DNA from: Tubulanus polymorphus
Lineage: Eukaryota; Nemertea; Palaeonemertea; Tubulaniformes; Tubulanidae
Assembly: GCF_964204645.1 (NCBI RefSeq)
Contig: NC_134030.1
Span: 5,206,278-5,270,277 of the forward strand
Direction: 5' to 3'
DNA length: 64,000 bases
Shown here piece after piece: positions 23,057 to 36,258 of this stretch (its first letter is position 1; every line of letters begins with the position of its first letter). The notes beneath the pieces are model-generated. The model made no database searches. It saw only the letters and a program-made list of their open reading frames with translations, and was not told the DNA's origin. Made by a program: the position numbers and the translations under genes.

Positions 23057-24584
23057 TTGATGCGATCGAATTTATTACACTCTAACTTTCTCGATTCGAA
23101 ATCAGACATCGATAGCGAAGGAATTCCCCACAACGAAATGTCAAATGGTATTGAAATGAATGCGTTACGTTCTCGTTTCTACACTCCTTTCGCGTTATTC
23201 TTTTTTGTTGTTTATATATCTATAGTGTTACGGTTATTTCAACTTTGGATTGCGTGTCTCATAGGGAGTAATTGTCGCCGAGTTATCTCGATTTAGAACA
23301 ACACTGACCGTAATTAGTCATACCCCTTGGGAGTAGTTCATTTTTGTTTTATTTCCCGGGTCAAAACCAATCTAAAACTGGGTCATATTCTAGAAAATTT
23401 TCCTGAAGTTATGATATATCTATTCCACTTTTGTTGTTTATATATATATACATATATATTTAAAGTTTGTATCACTGATGAAAAATAAAATTCCATAATT
23501 GATTGGTATTACATAAACAATTTCTCATGCTATTTATCATTATGTCGTTTTGAATGTCTCAACGGGAAATCAACTCAATCGAAGAGCGATAAAAATCCGA
23601 AATATCTTGGGAACAATAGGACAGACATTAACTCAAGGCTTTCACCAGAATATATCACTAGTTAGTCTAGTCAAAGCAAAGATGGAGAATATATCTACTC
23701 ACTAACATTGACTTTCCTGTAGCGAACTTTATATTCCGTTACCTCCAAATCAAAATGGCAGGCGAAAGCATGTGACTGGTTTTATCGCGTCGATTTTGCA
23801 AGATTTATATTTTAAAAAGAAAACCACTTGAAAAGAATCGACCGAGGTACCGTTTTAGTAAGAATAAACGATTTTCCGACTGTATCCGCAAGGTGGCGAC
23901 CTAGTCGATGTATATAAGTTGTCATACATTCGCCATGTTTTGAAATCGTCAGTAAATACTTCAATCAAACCATGGACTATAAAACGACTAAAAACGATAG
24001 TCCAAAACAAAACCGACGTTTTATCAAATCGAGGATCTTTATTATTTTTGGTACAAAGATGAGAGATTGAGGAATTATTTGTATAAGGTAGATCTATAGG
24101 AGACTAATGCAAATGAACGGAACTGACCATCGACTCGGGACTCCTAGAGTCCAAGACTCAACCATAAGTTGGATGAATCATATTCTAGTCCTATGTAACA
24201 CTCGTAATTAAACCATCGAAGACCAGAGCCAGCTGGTTTCATACCGAGACAAAAGATCTCTTCATGCATTACGCAGTCCGGGCTATAAATGCTATTTTAG
24301 CCCGATAGTTGTTAGCGCACAATAATCGCCATTTGTTTTCGCAATATCAAGAGCGGTGTGAATGGTTTGAAGCTATTCTTGGCTTCTCTACAAGGCTTAT
24401 TCTAGGATATTTTCTCGCGCTTGACATAGATTCGTGGTGTAAATAAAGACGGGAAAGAGAACGCGTCTGCATATACACAATGAACTACGCACACCGCGTG
24501 CGCTTACGGCGGTATGAACCTGTTCATTATATCAGTCGGTAGTAGTCGGATCTGACGTTATAGCGCTGTCTGTCGTCGTTCAGA
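23057..24584. other. GPCR 3' flank and SLC49A4-like copy A 5' flank
   Basis: Contains the GPCR 3' UTR (an open frame directly after the stop has no family features), an AATAAA at 23484, then non-coding sequence up to copy A. The promoter of copy A is expected near 24300-24580. Nothing else recognised. Confidence 0.45.
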
Positions 24585-26181
24585 ATGGCGGATGATGCGG
24601 CAGCCAACGATGAAACTATCAAGGAAAACGGGCTTACAGCAGCATTTCTGGCTCCCGAAGATGGCGACGGGACGCCCAAGGAAGATATTGTGATAAAGGC
24701 TTACGGTCGAAGATGGTAATAATACGTATATCTATGAGTTTATGGTCATTGTTTGTCATCATTATCGCTTCATTTTGCTCCAACCGCTAATGTAGGTGGA
24801 ATATAATATGATTACCTTTTCTTTCTCAATCATTTTCGACTGTTCTTAAAAGGAATATCTACGGAAAGAACTATCATCTATATTGGAATGTTGTTTCACA
24901 TATTGTTGTCAAAAAGACTGGAATCGAAATTTTTGTAATATCTTGAAAATGAAGGATATTTATGTATTTCCCCTTTACCAAAAGGTAGACACGTCTCATT
25001 TCCCTGTCTGTTGGGATCACCGAGGATTGTTGGTTCTCATTAACGTATTCGAAATCATCTGCGAGGTTTTATCATACTCTGATTTACCAAATAACAGTAC
25101 TACGGGGAATTTACGAATGTAATGAACAAGGAAGCATGAACCGAGTAGCTGCCAACCATTCAAAATTTCGAATGTGCTTCCCAAAAAGTCTGGAGATTTT
25201 TTTTTGCAAAATTTTCAAACGACGGAAAAATAAATCGAAATGGGCATCATTAGGGCCAGAAAATTTTCCCCCACGAATATCGTGCTTGCAGGCCTCGTAT
25301 TGCATCTGCCCTTTTCCAATTAAGTGCTTCCAATTTTCAGGTCCACCCCCTTCCTGCTCTAGTTGAACGTATTAAGTAACTATTTTTTTCATCTAATTTT
25401 GACGGTTGTATTTTCATTTGGTAAACAGTGTGCAGCACTGTGATGCCGATGTTAGAGGCTGACATATGTAAAGCCTATTATCAATAGTACAATACGTATA
25501 TACACGACAAAACAGCCCTCACACTTGCAATTATCACATGACTTACAGCGCTTCATTCCTGGAAACGTGAATACAAAATATCATCGCGTTACGTTGCATT
25601 TCACGTATACGGCGATTTTCTTTAGTGCATCGATGCCGACGCAGTGCATATCGACGTATGCGTGATGTATTTTCGGCGACTAAGGTTTCGCGACTAAGAT
25701 CCATAAAGAATGGAAAACGATGGAATTAATCATCGACCGAACACGTCACGTCGTTAGTGCCATAAATAGCTCGATGTATACATAAAAGTTATCTTCTAAT
25801 CTTAAATTGGAAAACTTAAACGTTGGACTTTGAACAAAATTTGTTATAGGACTGGCCGTATGGAACTATGCGCTCCTATTTCAATACAAATTCTTATATC
25901 ACGCGCCAGTTAACCAGACTTTGAATATGTTTGGATTAAAATACATTTCTAATTATAATACAATTCTTGAAATATATAATCAATTGTTTGTGATACATAT
26001 GACATACTTCCTAGAAGTAGTTCGAATTTAGTCAAACGCATTTCACAACACGAAAAGTCCAATTGACTGTCGATGTTTGACCGATGTACGGCCCTTGACA
26101 CCGGTATTCAGATTACGTAATACATATCCGGGTTTTACGTAACGATGACAATTACTCGTCACGCAGTATATGAAATCACAT

Positions 26182-26250
<69 letters not shown>

Positions 26251-26404
26251 TGTATGTATGTATGTATGTATGTATGTATGTATGTATGTATGTATGTATG
26301 TATGTATGTATGTATGTATGTATGTATGTATGTATGTATGTACGTATGTACGTATGTACGTACGTACGTACGTACATACATACATACATACATACATACA
26401 TACA

Positions 26405-26437
<33 letters not shown>

Positions 26438-29400
26438 TATATATATATAATATACCGTATATATAAATGTACCGTATTCATTATTCTTGTCTCTGGCAAC
26501 TATTTATATACGTGGCATGAGTTTTATTTTGATTAATTCCTCGAATCAAAGAGGATTATATTTAGAATTCTATCATCCTCAAACAAAACCAACTTATAAG
26601 TACCGTTGAAAAAGGCTTAGATTTTTTCTTTTAAATAGAATTTTGCAATCGCCTTTTGTGACGCGTATAAATGATACTTGTGTCAACCTTTCAATATGTT
26701 GAAACTGTTGTTTTCACTCCAGGTACATCATCATCTTATTCGCTATGTTCCCCTTCATGAACGCGCTTGTCGTGGCTACATGGGGACCAATAGCGAGTTC
26801 AGCCTACGACGCGTTTGGTTTCACCTCCGCCGATATTGCATTTGTTTCAACGGCCGGACTGATCGGTTATATCCCGTCCTTTCCACTGTTTACCTGGGTG
26901 CTCAATAAATATGGTAAGGCATTTGTTAATGCGGCGTTGACTGCCAAGCATAGAACTGATATGCGATAAAATTATGCGTGATTAGAAGTGAAATCGGAAT
27001 TGCTGTGAACGTGTAATTATATATACCATATCCATATTGACCAGATATTAACGATTATAATCAGGATAGGAATCTATGCAAATAATTCCTGCAGCGCTTA
27101 CAATTTCTCTATGTTGACACAACTGTACGTAGAAAAATGGCATTACAGATTAATACTTTCTGTATGCTTTTGCCCCAGCGCCGTTTCATACTAGACATAC
27201 CAGAAAAAATGTGTCTGTCCCCCAGAAATGGAAACTAATTGAAATGTTATCGTTTTAGGTACGAGGGCTGTTATGATGTTAGGATCTAGTATTCTTACAA
27301 TCGGTTCAGCAATTCGTCTCATCGCCGGAATCAATAAAAACCTCATCTGGTGTGTATGAATATAACAACGAAAACAAAATTAATTTTCCTTAAAAAACCT
27401 CTTGCAGACATATCTGACAGACTCGAGATATTGACGCAATCATGAATTGGTATCAACATTCCCGTTAACGTGTATTCTTAAAAGCGCGAGTTTAATGACT
27501 TACAGAACTATCGAAAATACGATTTATTTTCGCAAGAAAACTATAGGAGTTGTGTCGAGGTTGATAAATATATTACGTTCATACCGTTTGTGTGAATGTA
27601 TTTGCCAGAACCAGTTTTACGACTTAAAAAGAACTATTAGCACCATTAGTAACTGAGGAGAACTCTGTGGGTCACTGTGCCCTTATTCCAAGAGTGTCTA
27701 GGCACTAAAATGTTCAAATTATTAGCCTACTTATACTGCTCTTATACTGGTTTTTCGACGCCTGTGGGTTATGCCAAATTGCTATGTTATTTCCCACCGT
27801 TTGTTTATTTATTCACTTTACGCAAACGGATTATATAATATGGGAATCGTTTTCAGGGCAATACATATTGGTCAGTTGGTGGGCAGTTTTTCGACACCTA
27901 TGGGCCTATGTGTACCGCCGGCTTTGATATCGATTTGGGTGCCTGATCATCAGCGAGTGACAGTTACAACATTCCTTATGCTTGCCACTGCGTTCGGTGG
28001 TGCTATTAATGGAATTTTAGGTTAGATATAAACATGCGATTGAATTGATCTCCATTTTGTTGAATTAATTAAATTATTTTTTTCGGGAATTAATTTTTCC
28101 CTATACAGGGCCACAGCTTGTTCGAGAAATTTCGCACAATACGCCTCATAATTCTAACACCTCGTACGCCGTTGGTGATACGGCTTTATGTTCGGATGGT
28201 TCGAATTGTCCAAACCTTACTCAAGGTAAACAAATCAAAAGCTAATAAAACCACATTGTTCTGCGTTAAAACTTGTGTAATGATAACCATGTTTTCTCAT
28301 CTACTTCAGCTGATTCTTCTTTGACTCCTGATGATATAAAAAATGACATCTTGATTTTACTTGGGATCCGTGAGTTTTTTTTATGGAATATCATTTGAAT
28401 CAGGAAATATTAGAAAAATTGTGTATACCTGAAACTATTCAAATATTTGGCTAGATGTCGTTCATGAAATGAATTGGTTCAATATTTCAGATGTGGCTAT
28501 ACTAGCTTGCTGTACGATACTAGTATTCATTTATTTTCCCGCTAAACCGCCCCACCCGCCTTCGAAGTCAGCAACGTACAAACGTCTTCAGTTACGAGAA
28601 GGGCTCAGGGTACTTGGAAGGTACGTTAAACGCTCCAATTTCAAGGTAACTAAAGAATCGCTATTGTGGGTTTGACGGGACAGTGTTTTTCATCTTACAG
28701 GAATAAATGGTTTTGGTTGATAACGTTGACCGCCTGTTTACCGAATGCTTGTTTCACTACGATGATAATTCTCTTGGAATCAGTATTAGCCGTTCTAGAC
28801 TATTCACAGGTCAGTTCTAGCTGCACATCCGTTATTCTGTATTCCGTGACTAGAAATCATTAGACAATAAACTACAACGTTTTCTCTTTCCGATATTGAT
28901 TACCATCTTCTTGTTTCAGGAAATGGTCGGATGGATAATATTTACTTCTCTCACTGCGGCAATAGTCGTTCCAGTTATCTTGGGAAGGTATTGAACCATC
29001 AAACAAAGCGATTCATATTGTTGTTTAGCTCACACGGAAATACTGATACTAAAAGCACTGATATCTATTCAATTTCAGCTTGGTTATGGACAAATCTAAA
29101 GCGCACGCCAAAATGATAATAATCATATTAACATGTATGCTTGCGCTGTCCTGTTTGTGGTTATCATTACAGTGTGCCAATATAGTATATCATAACCTAG
29201 GTAAGTGACCTTGAACACAGCATTAACATCAAATAATATGAGTTGAATGTTGATAGTTTGTGTGTCTTAGATAAGCATCACGCTCTAAGATAAGAACTGA
29301 ATTGCTATATATTACTATTTTTGTGACCTCGCCTGATTTTGGTAAAATTCCAAAACTGATACCTACTAGCGATGTAGATATGAATTGGAAATTCAAATGC

Positions 29401-30634
29401 GAAGCTCCTGAAGTACTAAATAAAATGTATTAAAATGAAACTTTGCGTGAATCTTCCTTGGCTCATTTCAGTTTCTGTGTACTGTATATACTTGTGGTCT
29501 TTTATTCATTTTTCTATCATTTCTCATTTTCTGTTCGCAGGAACGATGTTTACGAACGTGATATTAAGTAGCATTGTCGCCGGGTCTTTATACCCATTAA
29601 CTTGTGATGTAACCTGTGATATGGCTTACCCTGTGTCTGAAGGGCTTGTAATGAGCGTCTTTCAATTGTTTCAAGTCATCGCCTTGTGCATGATACTCGG
29701 ATCTGTGATGATACCAGGCTATGGTACGTGAACGATAAACATCCCTAGAAAACTGTTTCGATTATTATTGAAATATAGCTTATTAATTGCTCTCCGAAAT
29801 ATACTTCACAATGCTCGAAATACAAGCTTATTTACGGCTGATTTTTAAGAAACACAACTGATATCAACTGTCAAGTATTATAGCGAGTCTTATCGACTGT
29901 ATTTATCCATTACTCGAGCGACTTTCATTGATAGTCCACGTGTACTTTTATGTATTATCAATATTCGTATGACACCGTTCCATCCTATGCACTGAATATT
30001 CAATCATGTTTCGCAATTTACAGTTATAACGTGGGTTGTCTGGATGACGTTTGGTTGTATGGTATTTTGCATTCCGATGTTTTCAATATGTAAAATGGAA
30101 TTGAAAAGGCATGCAATTGACAAAGAACATGCCACGAATGAAGTAAGTATTCGTTCGATATACACGTGATTTCCGTGTTGCCAGTTGAACATCCTCCCTC
30201 GGCAGGAATCCGAACCTGATGGCATCGCTAGACTCGGTCACGGCACGAAACTAGTCTTCCACACCAGCCCGGGTGCGCAGGTACATGCGAAATTTTGCCG
30301 CGAGAAAACGTGCGGTCCAATCAGATTGCCCGTTGTATAATCGCCGAGAAAAATTTTATGGATAAACTATAACTGGAAAAACCCTGGCTAAAACAAAACG
30401 GAATTTCTGATTGGCTAACACCGGCATCACCTGAGATAAGCACTCTGTCTAATCAGGTAGGGCCGTGGGTTGGCAGTCTCGATGCTATCAGGTTCGGATA
30501 CCCGCCAGTTGCATTGCCCAAATTAAACGAATCCTCCCTGTTTGTCGTGGATATAATGTTCATGTTTTCTCGTTTCTTCTCTTCAGCAATTGAAACTGAC
30601 TCAGAACGGTGCAGGAAAAGCGGAAAAAGTGTAG
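24585..30634 (+). CDS. SLC49A4/DIRC2-like MFS transporter, copy A
   Basis: Complete 13-exon gene, 510 residues, 12-helix MFS protein of the SLC49 group; human SLC49A4 is lysosomal and has been reported as a proton-coupled pyridoxine exporter. Exons: 24585-24715, 26723-26913, 27259-27349, 27857-28020, 28109-28225, 28310-28369, 28491-28620, 28701-28809, 28920-28987, 29079-29200, 29541-29723, 30024-30142, 30587-30634; the sum is 1533. Family landmarks: NALVVATWGPIASSAYDAFG, GLIGYIPSFPLFTWV, STPMGLCVPPALISIWVP, FIYFPAKPPHPPS, CDMAYPVSEGLVMSVFQLF. The acidic N-terminal tail precedes a YGRRW junction. The lumenal loop between helices 6 and 7 carries paired cysteines and N-glycosylation sites. It faces copies B and C, which lie on the opposite strand. 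The first intron is about 2 kb and holds the long microsatellite. Compared with B and C, exon 10 is 30 bp longer at its 3' end. AATAAA at 31156. Confidence 0.92.
26181..26434. repeat. Compound self-complementary microsatellite (CA)n-(TA)n-(TATG)n-(TACG)n-(CATA)n
   Basis: In intron 1 of copy A: a CA run, an AT run, about 30 units of TATG (26221-26340), a TACG-rich centre (26341-26374), then about 14 units of CATA/TACA, which is the reverse complement of the first tetranucleotide run. The two halves can base-pair into one long hairpin. All the open frames across it (MYVCMYVC, HTYIHTYI patterns) are repeat artefacts. Confidence 0.95.
30180..30511. mobile_element. Fold-back element, repeat R4, copy 2
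   Basis: In the last intron of copy A. The left arm starts CATCCTCCCTCGGCAGGAAT, matching the element at 20425. The centre (CCAATCAGATTGCCCGTTG) is the reverse complement of the centre of the other copy, so it is inserted in the opposite sense. The right arm has CGATGCTATCAGGTTCGGAT but lacks the terminal GGGAGGATG. A direct repeat GCCAGTTG at 30180-30187 and 30504-30511 may be the target duplication, leaving a truncated right end. Confidence 0.6.
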
Positions 30635-31760
30635 ACTAAATATGAATATATAGATCTGCTCACAACTTCGTGTCAGTCCTGTGGCTGGAACCTTTGTTTA
30701 TTCTCAGGGCGTATTTGCTTAAATCGAACACCAAAAAGAACCATGCGTATGTATCTAATTGAATATTAAGTTGAGATGTTCATCTCATGACTGAATTTTG
30801 AGAAAAATTGTCTCCATTGGTTCGAGGTGTTCGCATTACGAAATATATCGTGTATACATAGATTTTATTTTATATATGTTGAATAATTCCGATTTTAAGC
30901 GTGACTGAGTGAAAGAAATCTTCAACCTTTGTCCCAGATCGGTAAAATTCCTATTTCTCCTCGTATAAGTAGTAATTGAACGACTGGGTCGACGCCCAGT
31001 AACAAGCCTTTTGGATGTTGTGCGCCAGTGTGTTTATTAAATTTTGCTCGAGACCTTTAGGTGTTGTAAAATATGGATGTATAAGTGTGATGTAATTATG
31101 TCTTATGTAATGTACAGAATACGGAGAGGACGAATGAACAATTTTAGTAGTGTTTAATAAAACCGATGAAATTTTGTATGATATATATACATAAAAATGT
31201 ATTTTAGTTTTGCTTGCTCCTTGTGTAAATTCTTATCATTGTACATGTACTATGTCTTTCGGTTTGGAACAATGTTTTCTACTATGCATCGTGTTGCTTG
31301 TGTAGAAAAAGTATATTATCATATGTATTGATAATGATAATAAATGATGAAAATAGTCTAACGACATGGGGTTCGTGTTTGTTATGGTTTTCAAAGCGTC
31401 TAAATCCGTACGCGAGCGATTGGTTCTTAGATCGATTGAAGAGGTTATTTCCATCCACTATGTGGAAATTTCAATGAAACCAAAAACTGTATCCTAGGTA
31501 AGTGGTAAAATTTACTTCATTAAAAATTTACACCATATGTTACAAAATGTACAAAAGAATTAAAAGAACCAAAAACACACATCTTCGTCTGAGCAAATAT
31601 AGTTATACCCATGTAAACCCGATAAACCATAGACCCTCTACGACTAGCGCTAGGTTTATACGTTAGTTGTGGCACCATTGTCATCGGTTGGCAACATCTG
31701 CAATGACATAAATCGATTTATTCATTGAACGATCATATATTACATATGCGATTATTTAGA
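30635..31760. other. Convergent 3' region between SLC49A4-like copies A and B
   Basis: The 3' UTRs of two converging genes. AATAAA at 31156-31161 (+) for copy A; TTTATT at 31717-31722 serves copy B (minus) only about 40 bp after its stop. No coding signal seen. Confidence 0.5.
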
Positions 31761-34700
31761 TCAAAATGCAAGCATGTTGTCGACGGCGACCTTTTTAGCA
31801 GATTCAGCATGTTCCATATCCAATTTAAACTTTTTCAATTCCATTTTGCAAGCTGCAAACATCGGGACGCTGGTCGTGACGAAAATAAAGATCAGCCACA
31901 TAATCCACTGTACATCTGTAAATAAAGGAATTATACCAGTCAAACACGTATATATGTAAACATGTTGCAGAACGCATAATGCTTGTTTCTTTTAGCAAAA
32001 CATGATAGTCAGAGGCCAAAATACCGGGTTCATTTCAGTACTAAAAGGCAACTTACTGAATCCTGGAATCATGACAGCTCCCAGCAATACTGACAGCATA
32101 ATTATCTGGAACAGTTGGAAAATGCCCATCGCCAGTCCTTCCGATACGGGGTACGCCATCTCACACGTGACGTCACACGTCAGCGGAAATATAACCGCAG
32201 ATATTATGCTGTTTAAGATTATGTTGCAATAAACACTGGCTGTAATGTAGAAAGATCGGTATCATATAACTACGTAGGAATATTGCACAACCGAATTACG
32301 AAATCAGTTTTAGGATTCGAACCCGCTTTGTACCTAGATTATTTGATATTATGTTATTACACTGTAGACCCTGCCATAACGCGAATACTGAGAACAATGC
32401 TGCCAAAGTGACGATCATTAGTTTACTGTAAACTTTTAGTTTGTCCATAAGTCTGAAAAATATAAATCAGTTATTGGATAAGTATCTACGTGAACATAGT
32501 GATTGAAACTTGTTTTTTTTAAGTTCAAAACTGTAAACCTCTACCTTCCTAATGACACCGATGTGAAGATAGCTAGCGATAGAGCTGCGAATATCAACCA
32601 ACCGACTGTTTTCTGTAATTAGAACGGTGTCTTAGAGATTCTAAATGCAGGTTTTTCCAATCGAAAGAAAAACTCGCTACTTTTCACGGTTTCTACCTGA
32701 GAATATCCTAACGTTCCTAATACCGGCTCCAACATGACAATCATCACCGTGTAACTAGCATTAGGCAGACACGAAGCTACTGTGATCAACCAGTATGGGC
32801 GATTCCTAAAGATACGCTAGATTTTAGAAATATCGACTAAACATTCAATTTTTAAGGAAATCAAGGATTCTGCTGTTGGTGCTGTTGTCCACCGATATCT
32901 TAAAATCAGATCATCCATTGTTGAAACATCTCGGTACTTACTTGCCGAGTTGTTTAAGTCCTTCTAACATTCCAGTTCTAGACTTTGACGCCGATAACGA
33001 CGGTGGATGACGAGGCTTACTCGGGAAATATATAAACACCAAAATCGTACAGATGGCGATTATCACGTTTTCTAGTAAAAACCGAAACCAATAAATTGAA
33101 AATCACAACGATTCATACATTTTTATCAAATGAATGTTTGCAAACTTGTTCGATAGAATTGAAAATCTATACTTACGAATACCGAGAAGAATCAGTATGT
33201 CCCTGCGTATATCGTCTGGGGTAAGAGCATTATCTGTTTTGGAAAAATAGAGGTTTCTTTCAGGTATGATTTTACCGATAGTCATTCAATAAATCAAATA
33301 CTATAAAATCTTATTTTTTGGATAAACGGATCATTTCGTTGAATTGCTCCAAGCATTTTTTTGAATAAACTTTCGCATTCAAGAATGATATACAATTTTT
33401 ACCTGTAACGTTGTCAAAACGTCGGCAATAGGTACTATTCGGGCTGTCTGGGTTATCCGGGTTACACACATCGCCTAATCTTATAGTCGTATTCTCAGGA
33501 GACCAGTTTACTGGTAGTTGTCGCACTAATTGTGGACCTACAGATATAAGTTTATGTATTTGGGGTCCTGGCATCTTGAACTAACGACTTGGGATATGTG
33601 GAAAAATCACGAGTCTCGATCACACGGAGACGATTTGGCCCGGGCCAAATCGGCGCGGATCAAAATTGACCCGTGCCTAAATTTGGCCTGGGCCAAAAGT
33701 GCTCGTGTGATGGCGGCTATGATATGATTTGGAAATTCCAACCCTAATTTCGTCAGGTGCATAGAATACTTACCCATTATGCCGTTCACGGCTCCACCGA
33801 AACTAGCCATCAACATCAACAAAGCGGTTATAGTTACTCGCTGATTGTCCGGTACCCAGGTTGAAATGATTGCGGGGGGTACGACCAATGCCAATGGGAT
33901 CGCAAAACTGCTTATCAACTGACCAACATAAATCGTCCTGAAAGATAAATCATGAGAAATTTACCACCGCGTGCGATGCACCTCGTAGCTTTTTTCTTCT
34001 TATCAGGTATCGTGATTACAGAAGAGAAAGAAAACCTACCATTGCAGTTTCGTGTGAATACCAACTAACATTCGCATAGAGCCGCCAATCAGCAGAAGAC
34101 TAGCTCCCATCAGCATGGCAGCTCGAATACCTGACAGGCAGTAATTGAGTTAGCATTTGATTTGAATAATTATAATAGTTTGTATTACTTATTCAATAAT
34201 ACTTGATTATCTAATTTACGACCTATATGTCTCATCTTACCTCTTGATTTAATAATCCAAGCGTACACAGGGAATGATGGTATGTACCCTATCAGCCCCA
34301 TGTTAGACACGAGGGCCACATCGGCGGCTGTGAAGCCGAATGCTGCATGGGCCGATCGCGATATCGGGCCCCAAGTGGCCACTACCAGCGCGTTCATGAA
34401 TGGAAAACACGCGAACAGGATAATCAGATACCTGTAAAGTGAGAAAAGAGTTACCGGAACAAAACCAAACAATTATGTCATATAAACTTCTTCTTGTTCG
34501 TATTGGTATTTTAATATCAATGATAATTTATATTATCTGTGAAACCAGGTCTCGTGTAGGAAAATAATGATTGTTTTTATTTGTCGGAACAATTAGGTAA
34601 CCTATTTTGTCTAGAACAAAGATGCTTTGATTGTAACCCAATGTTGCTTAAATAAACTTCAGGACTATGGTTTCGGATAACACATATGAACAGTCTGAAT

Positions 34701-35320
34701 GATTTGATCAAGAAATGGGCTATATATAAAAAACCTCTGACTGGGAAGACATATTGATGGAGAGATTTACATATTTTTTTACAATCAAAGTATGCACCAT
34801 GAAAGGATAAAGGCTGTTGAAATATGACGTCGAAATGTTGGAGCAGTCTTATACGGGTATAGTTCTAGATTTGGGGCATTGCTGTTAATGATATAAAACC
34901 TGAACTCGATCAGCGCAGTGTGCCTGTATATATTTATATCGTGCAGAGTATATTCTTTTTGTATGCACGAGTGTTCGTTTCAGAGTTTATGTTATGATAT
35001 GCTGAAAATATATATAGATCTATACTGAATTGTGTGAAAATTCACAGAGAATATCAGAACGTTTTGAGAACAAAGGAAAAGCGGATTGCGAATAAGTTAC
35101 GCAATTTCTCTCGGATATTGAGACATCATTTAGTAAGGAAATTCGGGTGAATCATAAAACAATCTGTAAATCTGTAAATTCTAGAAAGTCGTGCTTACCA
35201 TCGTATCTTGTAGGCTTTAATCCGGATAGGTGTGTCATCCGTATGATTTGCATCCTTTTCTTCCTTATCGTTATCATCGACGAGTGAGTCGTGATTAGCT
35301 TGTTCGCTATCATCATCCAT
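31761..35320 (-). CDS. SLC49A4/DIRC2-like MFS transporter, copy B
   Basis: Complete 12-exon gene, 498 residues. Exons: 35320-35199, 34431-34241, 34130-34040, 33937-33774, 33537-33403, 33233-33177, 33071-32942, 32805-32697, 32612-32545, 32452-32361, 32239-32057, 31915-31761; the sum is 1497. Exons 2, 3, 4, 7, 8, 9 and 11 have exactly the same lengths as in copies A and C (191, 91, 164, 130, 109, 68, 183), showing descent by duplication. The N-terminal tail is Asp/Glu-rich (MDDDSEQANHDSLVDDNDKE). Landmarks: NALVVATWGPISRSAHAAFG, GLIGYIPSFPVYAW, VVPPAIISTWVPDNQRVT, CEMAYPVSEGLAMGIFQLF. The lumenal loop has two cysteines and NTT, NST and NVT sites. The last exon runs straight to the stop (VDNMLAF), without the extra terminal exon of A and C. 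Exon 8 is nearly identical to that of copy C. Substrate is inferred from the family only. Confidence 0.92.
33608..33725. mobile_element. Short MITE-like palindromic element (repeat R2, copy 2)
   Basis: In intron 4 of copy B. CGATCACACGGAGACGATTT near the left and GCTCGTGTGATGGCGGCTAT at the right are imperfect inverted repeats, with TTGGCCCGGGCCAAAT and TTGGCCTGGGCCAA inside. Ends resemble those of the element at 6155-6436, to which it is about half the length. Confidence 0.5.
34432..35198. other. Intron 1 of copy B, no other feature
   Basis: AT-rich intron of 767 bp; nothing further recognised. Confidence 0.5.
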
Positions 35321-36258
35321 TGTTTTTTGGGGGATTGAATACTATATTGCGGCAGTTAACGTTCCAATGCAATGGAAGAGTGCGAGTAAACCCGTTTTTC
35401 CACAGCTTAGTCGAACGCGACCACGCGTCGGCGCGAGGAGGGATTTTAGGTAGCACCGTCGTTTATGCAAAAAATATGCAATTTATGCACTTTTTAGCTT
35501 TTTGTCGGTGTCAGATTTCTAACAACTATATATCTGCTTCTAACAAGTAAGCTCATCTAGAATGAAGCATTAAAAATAGTCAAACACACGTGACATAAGT
35601 CAATGTTACTGTACACACAACGACAGCTGCGCTAAAAGCGTTCGGTCACAAAATAATCGAATGCATCGACAGTATAACGCTATGATATGCGTGTGATTCT
35701 TAAAGCGATTACTACAAAAAAAAAACATAAACAACAACGAAAAAGTTCGTTTCGAAACAGATTTGTGCAATAACGACTCGTTCCTTCGCTGTGACGCTAA
35801 TTTGTCTGTGTCAATCGGACACGTTTCCTTCCTTCGTATGTCCATGAATGTGTAAACTAAATTTATATGATTTGTCTAATGTTTGACAATGTTGATATGC
35901 ACTATATTTAATCTATCAAAGTTCAGCGCTTTCCATATGATATATAATGTGTAGAAATGAAATCGAAGCCGATTCTCTTATGATGTGTTATGATATTCTA
36001 AACGAAACAAAATGTCGATATATCGATATTCATTTTATTACAATATATTGCGTTGTACTTGTAAACATAAAAGGTCTGTACGAAAATGTCCGGTGATGCG
36101 TGGTATAGGTACATGCGAACTTTTTGTGACGGAATTCCACGAGTTGACGGTATCGGATAGTTCGAAGTTCGAAATATTCTTCCACGGGTCGATTTCAGTC
36201 TTGATATGGGTGAACGTACAAGGTTAATTTCTGTCAGTAGAAATGCCGTTTATTCAGA
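35321..36258. other. Intergenic between SLC49A4-like copies B and C
   Basis: Upstream region of copy B (minus) and 3' flank of copy C. TTTATT at 36034-36039 is a candidate polyadenylation signal for copy C. The B promoter must lie near 35320-35600. No coding signal. Confidence 0.45.

Noticed and set aside
23057-23296. Open frame immediately after the GPCR stop
   Set aside because: It starts within the stop/3' UTR context, has no homology and a random hydrophobic stretch; best read as 3' UTR.
26043-26536. Several open frames with MYVC/HTYI repeats on both strands
   Set aside because: They are translations of the tetranucleotide microsatellite in all frames and have no coding character outside it.
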